From assembly GCF_000284035.1 (NCBI RefSeq), contig NC_016887.1, positions 3,224,001 to 3,288,000 on the forward strand: a DNA stretch of 64,000 nt, in the 5' to 3' direction. The translations under genes were made by a program, and so were the position numbers. The notes under the pieces were generated by a model. The model saw only the letters and a program-made list of their open reading frames with translations. It made no database searches and was not told the DNA's origin. The DNA is from Nocardia cyriacigeorgica GUH-2. GTDB lineage: Bacteria; Actinomycetota; Actinomycetes; Mycobacteriales; Mycobacteriaceae. Below are positions 36,051 to 47,547 of this stretch, piece by piece; the first letter of the stretch is position 1, and the number at the start of each line of letters is the position of its first letter.

Positions 36051-38743
36051 CTATTCGTCAACGTTCACGTCGATTCCCTGCCGGGCCCGGGTCGAAGTCG
36101 GCGCCGCAACAGATCGCGCTGAACGGCTGGGGTGGATGATGCGATCGAGCCGTACCGCGGCATAGCCCAGGGTGGACAATGCGCTCACGACCAGCAGTTC
36201 GAATGCTCCGAGTAGCTCGGTGCCGAGCAATTCACGTAGCGGCGGCAAATACAGTCCGGCTAATTGCAGGGCGAAGGCGGCGACGACCGCGACCAGCAGC
36301 ATCGGGTTCGCTGCCGAGCCAGGTCGTGTCCGAGAACCGAGGGCCGCACCCAGTTGTGTCGCGCCTAACGCGAAGAACGCCATGCTCTGCCAAGGACGAT
36401 CGGTGTGATAGCCCCAGATCGCTACGCCCAGTGTGACCGCGGTCAGCACCACCGCGACTCGCGGCACCCGTTGCCACAGGCCCGCGCCGAGGATGCTCTC
36501 GGTCGGTGGACGTGGTTGCTGCTCCATGGCTTTCGGGTCGGCGGGCTCGCCCCCGAGCGCAACACCAGGGAGACCGTGAGTGAGCAGGTTGATCCACAGA
36601 ATCTGAGCCGGCAACAGCGGTAGCGCCAGTCCGAAGAACGGCCCCGCGAGCATGACGGCGATCTCGGCAGCACCACCGGATAGGCCATACACCAAGAAGC
36701 GACGAATGTTCGCATACACCCGCCTGCCTTCCTCGACAGCCACCACGACCGTGTTCAGATCGTCGTCAGCGAGCACGAGATCAGCGGCTTGCCGTGCTAC
36801 CTCGGTGCCGCGCCCACCCATGGCCACGCCGATATCAGCACGCCGCAAGGCGGGGCCATCATTGACACCGTCACCGTTCATCGCCACGACCTCGCCACTG
36901 GTGCGCAACGCTTCGATGATGTCGAGCTTCTGAGCTGGGGTCGCACGGGCAAAGACGGTTCCGGTGGTCAGGTCGGCCTGCGTCATCTGCCTGCAATCGA
37001 TCACCGGTTCGGATGGGCTGACGATGCCGAGGTCGACGGCGATCGCCTTGGCAGTGCCGGGGTGGTCGCCAGTGATGACGATCGGGCGGATTCCGGCGCG
37101 GCGGCATGCGGCGATCGTCGCCGCGGCCGCGCTACGAGGAGGGTCGACGATCGCCACCAGCCCCAGAAGACGAAGTCCAGTTTCGAACTCGCGATCCGTT
37201 CCGGGGCACCCTGTCCGCTCTGCCGCGGCCACAGCCAGCACTCGATATCCCTCCGATGCCAGCCGATCCGACCAGGTGGCGGCCCGGGCCAGAACCTGCG
37301 GTTGTTCGAGCAGAACTGAACGGTTCAATAGGACCTCTGGCGCGCCCTTGCAGATCACCGTGAAGCGCCCATCACGCATCTCGTGAACCGTCGACATCCG
37401 CTTGCGATCGCTGTCGAACGGCCGCTCCGCCACGCGCGGGAAGTCCTCGTGCAGGACCGTCCGGTCGATCCCAACCGGGCGGCCGCAGCCAGGAGCGCGG
37501 CTTCGGTCGGGTCGCCGAGGGCTGTCCGTCCCCGACCGTCGCCGTCCGGAGCCCGCAGCCGAGCGTCGTTGCACAGTGCGGCCGCCGACAGCAGTTCGGT
37601 GAAATCGCTGCGGTCGGCAACGCCGAGGACTGCCCCACTCTCCGTGACCGCACCGTCCGGCGCGTATCCAGCACCGCTGATGTCGGCCTCGCGGTTCGGG
37701 GTCCAAAGCTTCCGGGCAACCATGCGCCCCTCGGTCAGGGTCCCGGTCTTGTCGGTGGCCAGTACCGTGACCGATCCGAGGGTCTCAACGGCCGGCAGTC
37801 TGCGGATCAGCGCGTGTCGCTCAGCCATATGTCGAGCGCCCATCGCCAATGCCAGCGTCACCACCGCCGGCAGTGATTCGGGGACAGCAGCAACGGCGAG
37901 GCTGATCGCAGTCACCAGCATCAACTCCACCGGCTGCCCGCGAACCAAACCCAGCACCAGGACGATCACGCACAGGGCAATCGTCACTGCCGCGAGCAGG
38001 CGCCCGACATCCATCAACCGCTTCTGCAGCGGCGTCGATTCGGCGTCCCGCCCCATCAGATGGGCGATACGTCCCGTAGCGCTCCGAGACCCGACCGACG
38101 TCACCACCGCCTGTCCGCGCCCTCGAACCACAACCGTTCCTGCTGACACATGGCTCGCGGTGGTTTTGTCGACAGGGACCGATTCTCCGGTCAAAGCCGA
38201 CTCATCGACCATCATCGCCGCGGCTTCGCCAATGTTCGCGTCCGCCGGCACGATGTCGCCCTCGGCCAGTATCAGCAGATCCCCGACTACAACGTCCACA
38301 GCGGGGACTTCACGCTGGACGCCGTCGCGAACGACACACGCCCACGGTGCCGTCAGCTCCGACAGAGCGGTGATCGCACGGTCCGCACGGACCTCCTGGC
38401 CGACGCCCACCACCGTGTTCGCCACGATGACCAGCAGGATGACCGACATGTCGGTCCAGTCGCCGATCACCGCGGTCAGCGCCGTCGCAGCCAGCAACAC
38501 CACGATCAAGGGATCACGCAGCTGCCGCAGGATCCGCTGCCACATCCGGGTCGGCGGCGGCTGGGGAACCGCGTTCGGACCGTCACGCGCCAGTCGGATA
38601 GCAGCCTCCGATGACGTCAGGCCTGCCCCGGCCGACGTCACAGCCCTTGGCGCACCGACAGCATCTCGGCCGCACGATGCCGCTCGCGACTCGGTTTCCG
38701 GCACATCCACTGCCCACCTCCGACTCGGCTGAACCGCTGTCAT
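36051..38743 (-). pseudogene. ctpF: CtpF-like P-type cation ATPase, split by a one-base frameshift
   Basis: Read across the break this is a complete P2-type ATPase of almost 900 residues, like CtpF (Rv1997), a DosR-regulated calcium/cation pump: N-terminal cation ATPase domain, actuator MVDESALTGES at about 178, membrane motif AAVPESLPAVV (PEG changed to PES), phosphorylation site DKTGTLTEG with Asp331, TGDHPGTA, and hinge GDGVNDGPAL. Near 37470-37472 the expected AARLGIDRTVLHEDFP needs one extra base: the upstream frame runs into SCTRTSRAW, while the correct frame resumes with GIDRTVLHEDF. It may be a sequencing error or a true lesion. The start lies 33 nt from a strong DosR-like site. Confidence 0.88.
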
Positions 38744-38776
38744 CCGAGTCCAGCAGCCCGCGCTCTACGGCGGCGA

Positions 38777-38790
38777 GGGACCAAAGTCCT
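38777..38790. promoter_or_regulatory. Strong DosR-like operator between ctpF and dosR
   Basis: GGGACCAAAGTCCT matches 12 of 14 core positions, the joint best in the window. It lies 33 nt from the ATPase start and 95 nt from the dosR start, so one site may serve both genes and give DosR autoregulation. Confidence 0.7.
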
Positions 38791-38885
38791 CATCCGTGGG
38801 GGCAAGTGACCGTCACCAGCACAGTAAGCCCCGCCACAGCAGAGCGTCTTCGTATGCTGGAACCAGCAGTGAAAGGAGTCGACCG

Positions 38886-41368
<2,483 letters not shown>

Positions 41369-41463
41369 TCGACCAATGACGCCCGCTGGCACTGGCGTTC
41401 GCGATTAACACGGCCACAGTGCACGCTTCGTCCGACCGCCGACTAACGTCCGTCGGGCGATGC

Positions 41464-43155
41464 CTAAACTCGTTCCCTTCCGATAAGCGATTGCTGCCGT
41501 TTAAGCTGAATTGTCGCACTCTTTACGATGCCGGAAACAGAGACTTCCTGCACAGTTCCATCGGGTTGCTGAATCGGATATTCCGTTCGGATCTGCTCGT
41601 CCAATAGATGTCGGGTGCCGCCGTTATCTGAAACGCTCCGCAGAATACTACGAGGATTGCCGTTGTAGTCTGCGATATTCGACAATTCGCCGACGATGTA
41701 GTCTTCCACTTCTTTTCGAGCCTCTGCCACAAGGGCCTTACCGAGGAGCTCGCTCATGTTGCCAATATCCACGGTTTCGGGCTCTCCACTCCCAGACGAA
41801 AAGGCCAATTGCACCCTATCAAGTATCAGCATTGTAAGCCACGGCTCCAGTTGCTGAAAGTACTCATATACCATCATCTTATCTGTGGAGTTGTTAATTT
41901 CTTCCGTCTCAATCCTTACAGTCCTATTCGTTGTTTCGACAACCTCGGAGTCGGAGACCACGGTCTGCTTCAGACGCCGCGACGTTTCGGTAACTTGCGA
42001 GCCCACCGCACCGTGAACCGCCTCACTGAACGCATTCCGTACGGACTCACTTCCACCCTGAGCAGAAACGTCCGCGCTAGCCTCTCCCGAGGCCACGGCA
42101 GTTGAGTATTCGCCTTCGAAAGATCCTCGGAAGTCAAAACTAGACTTATCACTACCCTCGCTCTTCGCTCTGGATGTATCGATCCGGCCGTATAGATCCT
42201 TGACTGTAGCGTCGTCCTGAGAGTCCAGCACACTACTGTCTCGCTGCACAGATGTAGTTTCGACTGATTCTGTCACGATCTTAACGGTCTTCTTTTTTCT
42301 AGGTTCTACGTTCGTCGTGCTCACATGAGCACCACGTTGAGTCTCGCCGGCATACATGTTCAGCCGGTACCTTTCGACCAAAAATAGTACCGGTGCCGGC
42401 AGGTGCGCCCGCATGCCAATAATACGATCAGAAACATCGAAGACATCCGACGAAGTTTCTGTAGCCGAATCATACAGAATAGCCGAGGAACCCCTAACAA
42501 AATAGATGTCTTCCGCATGGACTCCAGCGCCATAGAAGGCGTAGTCGAAACCGTCGGCGAATGGCTCCGGAATCGAAAACACTGTATTGACAGGGACCGG
42601 ACCTACAACCTTGTACCCATTGGTCAAGTCATGCCGAATATATTCTCCACCCTTGAATATATGAAGCATCGAAGAAAACCGGCCCACGCCGTGCAACACT
42701 GAATCACAGCCTCGGGAGAACCAGTTCCCATCGGCGGACCGCCAGTGGCCAGCGATCGGAGAGGGCCCTTCATCGAATGTGCCCGTTCGGGAGTTGAACC
42801 GCGTGTACCTATCACCCTTGAAGAAGTATGTAAGCTCCGGAAATGACGGGCCACCCCATGTTGACGCATCGATTCCTGTTGCAAACACGAGTGGAAACTC
42901 GCCACAGTCCAACTCGCTACCAATCGGACACGGACCGCTTTCGAACTGCCCAGTTCGGACGTTCAATCGGTATTGCTCCTCACCCTTGAAAAGGAAGATG
43001 CAGTTGGGGTACTTTGTACCACAATCAGCTGCCGCGGAAAACGGCTCGAACGAGCTCGTTCCCGGAATCTGAAAGTCGTCAATAGGTCGTTTGAGCGAAA
43101 TCAGCAGCGGACTCAAACTTAAACTGCTTTGTAACCTGAATCCATCGGTCGGCAT
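41464..43155 (-). CDS. Hemopexin-repeat protein with unknown C-terminal half
   Basis: 563 residues. Four hemopexin-like blades occupy about 52-79, 108-138, 163-190 and 216-245, with repeats such as IFLFKGEEQYRLNVRTG, TYFFKGDRYTRFNSRTG and LHIFKGGEYIRHDLTNG. The C-terminal half is helical and strongly polar (KKTVKIVTESVETTSVQRD, SSFDFRGSFEGEYSTAV), with a conserved-looking INNSTDKMMVYEYFQQLEPW region. No signal peptide. GC content is clearly lower than in neighbours (28 of 60 at 41641-41700). I do not recognise the C-terminal half; hemopexin folds bind ligands or proteins in toxins and matrix proteins. It is followed on the same strand by the lysozyme's end, 113 bp away, suggesting a joint unit acquired by transfer. 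Confidence 0.75.
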   Translation of the reverse strand: MPTDGFRLQSSLSLSPLLISLKRPIDDFQIPGTSSFEPFSAAADCGTKYPNCIFLFKGEEQYRLNVRTGQFESGPCPIGSELDCGEFPLVFATGIDASTWGGPSFPELTYFFKGDRYTRFNSRTGTFDEGPSPIAGHWRSADGNWFSRGCDSVLHGVGRFSSMLHIFKGGEYIRHDLTNGYKVVGPVPVNTVFSIPEPFADGFDYAFYGAGVHAEDIYFVRGSSAILYDSATETSSDVFDVSDRIIGMRAHLPAPVLFLVERYRLNMYAGETQRGAHVSTTNVEPRKKKTVKIVTESVETTSVQRDSSVLDSQDDATVKDLYGRIDTSRAKSEGSDKSSFDFRGSFEGEYSTAVASGEASADVSAQGGSESVRNAFSEAVHGAVGSQVTETSRRLKQTVVSDSEVVETTNRTVRIETEEINNSTDKMMVYEYFQQLEPWLTMLILDRVQLAFSSGSGEPETVDIGNMSELLGKALVAEARKEVEDYIVGELSNIADYNGNPRSILRSVSDNGGTRHLLDEQIRTEYPIQQPDGTVQEVSVSGIVKSATIQLKRQQSLIGRERV

Positions 43156-43268
43156 GAGAATATCTCTTCCAGTTAGGCACCGGGGTGTCGTATGAGTATA
43201 TTTTCAAAGCGCTGTCTCGCACATTTCCAAAACGTCGGTATCTGCAGCGAGAAATATTAACGGTAACC

Positions 43269-44135
43269 CTATTCAGCGAGAGCCGTAAATCCGCTTCCGC
43301 TCAGTGCAACCGCTAACTGAATCCTAATGTCGCTCGGGTTCCCCGTTCCCTCCATGCCGCTCGCGGTCTGATACCGGACGATAGCAGCAGTAGTCAGTGG
43401 TCCTAATGCACCGTCGGTGGGCCCTGGGTCGAACCCGAAGTACGCCAGGGCACATTGAATCCCGAGAGTATTCGTGAGATCTACAACGATCGCCGACGGA
43501 TCATGCCCCTCATCCTTGACCCGCGCCGCATTTCGAAAACTCTGCGCGTTCAGAAGGTTTCGAATCTTGATCGTTCCCTGGTCGGGCTGAAACTTGCATT
43601 CGCTAGCCGCACCTGTCCAGTCGGCATTAGCAACGTAGTTCTGGAACCTCGGAAACTTGAATGCTGGACCCATCCCCCACGACATGCTCAGCAAGGCCAA
43701 CTGGGCGTCGGCAGGCCATTCCTCGAATCCCTTGAATTCATCTCGTGATTTCAGGTAAGTTTCCATCTGATCGAGTTTCACGAAGACCATACGGTCGATC
43801 TCTTCGTCCGTGAGCTCTAGCTTGGCAAATTGCTTATATGCCCTATGCCCCTGGGCCGCTAGCCCAAGTTGAGCCTTGACCGCGTCCCAATCATTGGCGA
43901 CAAGGTCGGGCCCCGCTAGGTCGCCAGCCGGAGTGGTCCATCGGTACTGGTTGGCGAGAGCGAGAGAAGCCTCACGTTCTTCAGCACTCGGTGCCGCCAT
44001 GGCGTTCTTTGTTGCATCGATGAGGTTACCTACACCCGTACTAACCCACCCCTTCCAATCGCAGTACATGTAGTGCACACGACCTTCGAGCGGCGTGTTG
44101 AATGGGATCCAAAAGCTTCTGACTGCGTCTTTCAT
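43269..44135 (-). CDS. T4-type lysozyme with C-terminal peptidoglycan-binding domain
   Basis: 288 residues from ATG 44135 (AGGACGG upstream; the longer in-frame start at 44231 adds no conserved sequence). The N-terminal part matches GH24 lysozymes: Glu17 in TPLEGRVHYMYCDWKGW, Asp26 nine residues later as in T4 lysozyme (E11/D20), the GVGNLID loop with Ser where T4 has Thr26, and DAQLALLSMSWGMGPAF in the second lobe. Residues 215-270 look like a PG_binding_1 fold (DPGPTDGALGPLTTAAIVRYQ). Predicted to cleave the MurNAc-GlcNAc bond. No signal peptide, so it needs another route to the wall, as phage endolysins or injected effectors do. It is upstream of the hemopexin gene. Confidence 0.78.
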   Translation of the reverse strand: MKDAVRSFWIPFNTPLEGRVHYMYCDWKGWVSTGVGNLIDATKNAMAAPSAEEREASLALANQYRWTTPAGDLAGPDLVANDWDAVKAQLGLAAQGHRAYKQFAKLELTDEEIDRMVFVKLDQMETYLKSRDEFKGFEEWPADAQLALLSMSWGMGPAFKFPRFQNYVANADWTGAASECKFQPDQGTIKIRNLLNAQSFRNAARVKDEGHDPSAIVVDLTNTLGIQCALAYFGFDPGPTDGALGPLTTAAIVRYQTASGMEGTGNPSDIRIQLAVALSGSGFTALAE

Positions 44136-44548
44136 TGCTGGCCGTCCTACCTGGTACAGAGGTACCCGTTCGCATTTGAGATGCTGCTCGGTGTCTGCGA
44201 CAGGCTCATCGCAGCTCATTGACAGTCTCAACTCGCGCAGGACGGTTGTGGCGAGTAGTTCGGTACTCGAATATCCGTAGCAGAGCCGTGCAGCACTGAG
44301 TGCTCGACGGCGCCTACATCAGCAACCTAGCTACACCCGCGCGGCTCCGGCCGTGTGCTGCTAGGGAAATGGGTCTGGCCCGGGGATGGCAGACTGTAGC
44401 CTAAGGCCACTCCTTCCCTTGTCGTCGAACAATCCTTCAGCTAGAGCGCGGCCAGGATCGCATCGCAGCGCTGCGGTGCAGAATTCACAGCGATCTGGAG
44501 GTCGACATCGGCTCTCTGATTGCGCGCGCTCTCCAAATCTGCGCGCGT
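44136..44548. other. Non-coding gap, 413 bp
   Basis: Between the lysozyme start and the end of the DUF302 gene. The part next to the lysozyme gene must hold its promoter. I found no gene, tRNA or clear repeat. Confidence 0.45.
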
Positions 44549-44962
44549 TCAGGCGGAGGCGTTAGCGTCGCTGAGTAAGTCGAGCGCAGCCCGCAGTTTC
44601 GCGCCAGCTTCGGTGGCGATGGGTTGCAGCGCTGGGTCGTCGGTCACCTGAACCATGACTTCGGGGTTCATTGCTTCGACAATGATTGTGGCGTCCGCGG
44701 CTGGGTCGCGACGGACGACGACGTTGCAGGGCAGGAGCAGTCCGATCTGGCGATCGGCGTTCACTGCTCGGTGAGCTAGCGGTGGGTTGCAGGCGCCGAG
44801 AATGAGATAGTCCTCCATCTCCTCGCCGAGCTTGGCTTTGAGAGTCGCTCTCATGTCGATCTCGGTGAGAACACCGAATCCTTGCTGCGCCAGAGCGTCT
44901 CGCGTTCGCGAAACGGCTTCATCGAAGCTGGTGTGCAGCGTGGCGGTCAAACCCAGTTGCAT
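44549..44962 (-). CDS. DUF302 family protein
   Basis: 137 residues, a single DUF302 domain: FDEAVSRTRDALAQQGFGVL, then DYLILGACNPPLAHRAV and LLLPCNVVVRRD. Two cysteines (GACNPP, LPCNVV) occupy the usual positions. DUF302 proteins are found with metal- and sulfur-responsive repressors and are thought to act in metal or sulfide stress. It lies 21 bp after the CstR/CsoR-like gene, so one operon. A related domain is fused to a GyrI-like domain at 54952. Confidence 0.87.
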   Translation of the reverse strand: MQLGLTATLHTSFDEAVSRTRDALAQQGFGVLTEIDMRATLKAKLGEEMEDYLILGACNPPLAHRAVNADRQIGLLLPCNVVVRRDPAADATIIVEAMNPEVMVQVTDDPALQPIATEAGAKLRAALDLLSDANASA

Positions 44963-44983
44963 CGTATTACTCCTTCCGAACGG

Positions 44984-45302
<319 letters not shown>

Positions 45303-45370
45303 TATGATCTGCTGAGAATGCCCGGCTGTCCGTCTCGCCGCGGCGAGCGGGCGTCATGAGAGGAGCTCCG

Positions 45371-45979
45371 ATGGCTGCCATCACACTGTTCGTGGATCCG
45401 GTGTGCCCATTCGCATGGGTGAGCGCGAACTGGCTGCTCGACACCGCCGGTGATGAGCACACCGTCGCTCTCGCCCAGATGAGCTTGGCCGTCCTGAACG
45501 ATGGGCAGACCGTCGACGCCCAGCATGCCCCGATGATCGCGCGGTCACGCCGCGTGGGACGACTCTTCGCCGCGGCCGCCAGGCGTCAGTTCTCCTTCGC
45601 GTCGCTGTACCGCGAGCTGGGATCTCGGCTACATCCGCATGGCGCCCAGACCGACGACAACGCGGTTGCGGCCGCGCTCGATGCGGTCGGGCTCGACCAA
45701 GGCCTGGCCGCTGCCCTCGACGACCCCGGCTTCGATGCCGACGTCTCAGCTGCCCACCGCATCAGCCAACAGGCGCTCGGGGGACGAGGCGGCAGCCCGA
45801 TCATCTCGATCGACGGCCACGGCTACTCAGGCCCCGTGCTCACGGCACCGCCACCGGCGCGTCAGGCACACCGACTCCTCAACGCGCTGATCGACGCGGC
45901 GACCACGCCGGGTTTCGCCGCTCTACACCGCCCCTATCAGGGACCACCCAGTTTCACACCCTCCGAGGACGACCGCTGA
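45371..45979 (+). CDS. DsbA-like thioredoxin-fold protein (Rv2466c type)
   Basis: 202 residues. The N-terminus reads ITLFVDPVCPFAWVSANWLL, the active-site position of DsbA/FrnE-like proteins such as the mycothiol-dependent reductase Rv2466c (CPWC), but the second cysteine is Ala: CPFA. The helical insert contains RLFAAAARR and LGSRLHPHG; the cis-Pro region is GGRGGSPIISIDG. A one-Cys site suggests mixed-disulfide or mycothiol-linked chemistry. Strong ribosome site (GAGAGGAG). Divergent from the CstR-like repressor and probably under its control. Its stop overlaps the next start (TGATG). Confidence 0.85.
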   Translation: MAAITLFVDPVCPFAWVSANWLLDTAGDEHTVALAQMSLAVLNDGQTVDAQHAPMIARSRRVGRLFAAAARRQFSFASLYRELGSRLHPHGAQTDDNAVAAALDAVGLDQGLAAALDDPGFDADVSAAHRISQQALGGRGGSPIISIDGHGYSGPVLTAPPPARQAHRLLNALIDAATTPGFAALHRPYQGPPSFTPSEDDR

Positions 45980-46233
45980 TGTGCTATCCCGTTACCTGCC
46001 GGACGTGCGGAAAAACCACCTGGGCGGGCTGCGGCGCCCACGTAGACGCCCTCCGCGCCGCCGTTCCCCCTCCGCGCTGGTGCGGCGGACACGAGGACAC
46101 GAACACGCCGACCGATCCAGCATTCACCAACCACGCCGCCGCGGCTGGGAACCCACCAGCTGGCCAGGCGCCGCCTTCTCGCGGCTCCGGTAGACGACGT
46201 ATGGGCGGAAGAGGTATCCGATGGGGGCGCTGA
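45979..46233 (+). CDS. Small Cys-rich protein
   Basis: 84 residues. The first 40 form the recognisable part: MCYPVTCRTCGKTTWAGCG, then AHVDALRAAVP and RWCGGHED; cysteines at 2, 7, 10, 18 and 35 suggest a metal or redox site. Short proteins with this MCY...CGKTTWAGCG block occur in many actinobacteria, without known function. The last 40 residues are low-complexity and overlap the end of the convergent narI gene by 110 bases. The start overlaps the DsbA-like stop, so the two genes are translationally coupled. Confidence 0.75.
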   Translation: MCYPVTCRTCGKTTWAGCGAHVDALRAAVPPPRWCGGHEDTNTPTDPAFTNHAAAAGNPPAGQAPPSRGSGRRRMGGRGIRWGR

Positions 46234-46861
46234 ACGCATGGACGAGTCGGGTGAACGGCCACAGCGCGAACAACACCAGCGCGATCACCGCGTGTATCTG
46301 GAACGACAGTGGCGCCTGCACCATCAGATCACCGCGAGGCTGCAGGATCCAGATCGACCGGAACCAGGGCGACACCGTCTCTCGGTAGTTGTGCTCCTCC
46401 CCCACGACGCCCGAACCGATGAACGTGGTGGCCAATCCCGCCACCAGGGCGGCGACCAGGACGACATACATGATTTTGTCGTTGACAGTGGTGGCCATGA
46501 AGACGGGGCCGCGTGTCCGCCGGCGGTAGATCAACAACGCGATTCCCACAAGCGTTGCTACTCCGGCGATCGTGCCGAGAGTGATGGCTTGTACGTGGTA
46601 AGCGTGCTGACTCAATCCGACAGCGTCCGTCCATGATTGGGGAATGATCAGCCCGATGACGTGCCCGATGATCACGACGAGGATGCCGAAGTGGAACATC
46701 GGGCTGGCGATGCGCAGGAGACGGTTCTCGTAGAGTTGTGATGACCGCGTGGTCCAACCGAATTTGTCGTAGCGGTAACGCCACCAGGTTCCCACTATCA
46801 CGATCGCCAGCGTGACATAGGGGACAACGTCCCAGAAGATCTCCCCCGCATCCATTTTCAT
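46124..46861 (-). CDS. narI: Respiratory nitrate reductase gamma subunit (cytochrome b)
   Basis: 245 residues with five membrane helices. The diheme histidines are in PMFHFGILVVIIGHVIGL and near the end LSFQIHAVIALVLFALWP with RLVHAF. It takes electrons from menaquinol and passes them to NarH. The ATG at 46861 overlaps the narJ stop (ATGA). The C-terminal 15 residues extend past the family end and overlap a convergent small gene. Last gene of the narK-GHJI unit. Confidence 0.95.
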   Translation of the reverse strand: MKMDAGEIFWDVVPYVTLAIVIVGTWWRYRYDKFGWTTRSSQLYENRLLRIASPMFHFGILVVIIGHVIGLIIPQSWTDAVGLSQHAYHVQAITLGTIAGVATLVGIALLIYRRRTRGPVFMATTVNDKIMYVVLVAALVAGLATTFIGSGVVGEEHNYRETVSPWFRSIWILQPRGDLMVQAPLSFQIHAVIALVLFALWPFTRLVHAFSAPIGYLFRPYVVYRSREKAAPGQLVGSQPRRRGW

Positions 46862-47547
46862 CCGGCTCCTCCATGTCGAGTCGGTTCCGGTGAGGTGCGA
46901 CGAGGCGGCACCGTGAGAGTGAACGGCTGTAATCCGATGGCTTCGGCCGGTGGGCCGGCCGCGGCGAGTCGGTGGGCTCGCCGTTCTTCCTGATCGGTGA
47001 CCGGCGGTAGCGTCGCGCACACCGCGTCGACAGCCGGGGCATACAGAGACTTCCGTTCGGTCAATGCGCCGCGCAGGACTTCGAGCGGGATCCGGTGCTC
47101 GGTCAGCAGTCGCTCGCCCGCATCCGGGTCCCCGAGAGCGGCGAATTCGAGTACGACGGTCAAATGATCAGGCGCCTCTCGACCCAACGCCCGTACTCCG
47201 GCATCTCGGTAGGTTTGCAGGAAGGCATGCATGGCTGAACCACGGCTCCTGGTGTCGCCATCGGTCCAATAGGTCAGGTACATCGTGGCGCCCCGGCGCA
47301 GATCGAAGGTATCGACATAGTCGGTTTGCAGTGCGAGAAGGTCGGTGGCCCGCAGTGCATCCAGGGTGTTTTCGAGCAGTCGGCGTGGCTCTCCATTCGT
47401 ATGGTCGAGCAGCTCTTGAACCACGGCGAGCCGGTTTGCGAGTTGTTCGTCGGGGTAGGACAGCAGCAGCGAGGCCGCCTGGCGGATCAGCCGGTGCTGC
47501 GTCGGTGCGCGGTTGGCCCGCGTGTGGCCGCGAAACAGCGATCTCAT
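46858..47547 (-). CDS. narJ: Nitrate reductase assembly chaperone
   Basis: 229 residues, helical, with the NarJ block LLLSYPDEQLANRLAVVQEL, DYVDTFDLRRGATMYLTYW and a central DAGVRALGREAPDHLTVVLEF. NarJ holds the NarG apoenzyme during molybdenum-cofactor and Fe-S insertion and is not part of the final complex. It overlaps both neighbours by four bases (ATGA at narH and at narI), a tightly coupled operon. Confidence 0.95.
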   Translation of the reverse strand: MRSLFRGHTRANRAPTQHRLIRQAASLLLSYPDEQLANRLAVVQELLDHTNGEPRRLLENTLDALRATDLLALQTDYVDTFDLRRGATMYLTYWTDGDTRSRGSAMHAFLQTYRDAGVRALGREAPDHLTVVLEFAALGDPDAGERLLTEHRIPLEVLRGALTERKSLYAPAVDAVCATLPPVTDQEERRAHRLAAAGPPAEAIGLQPFTLTVPPRRTSPEPTRHGGAG

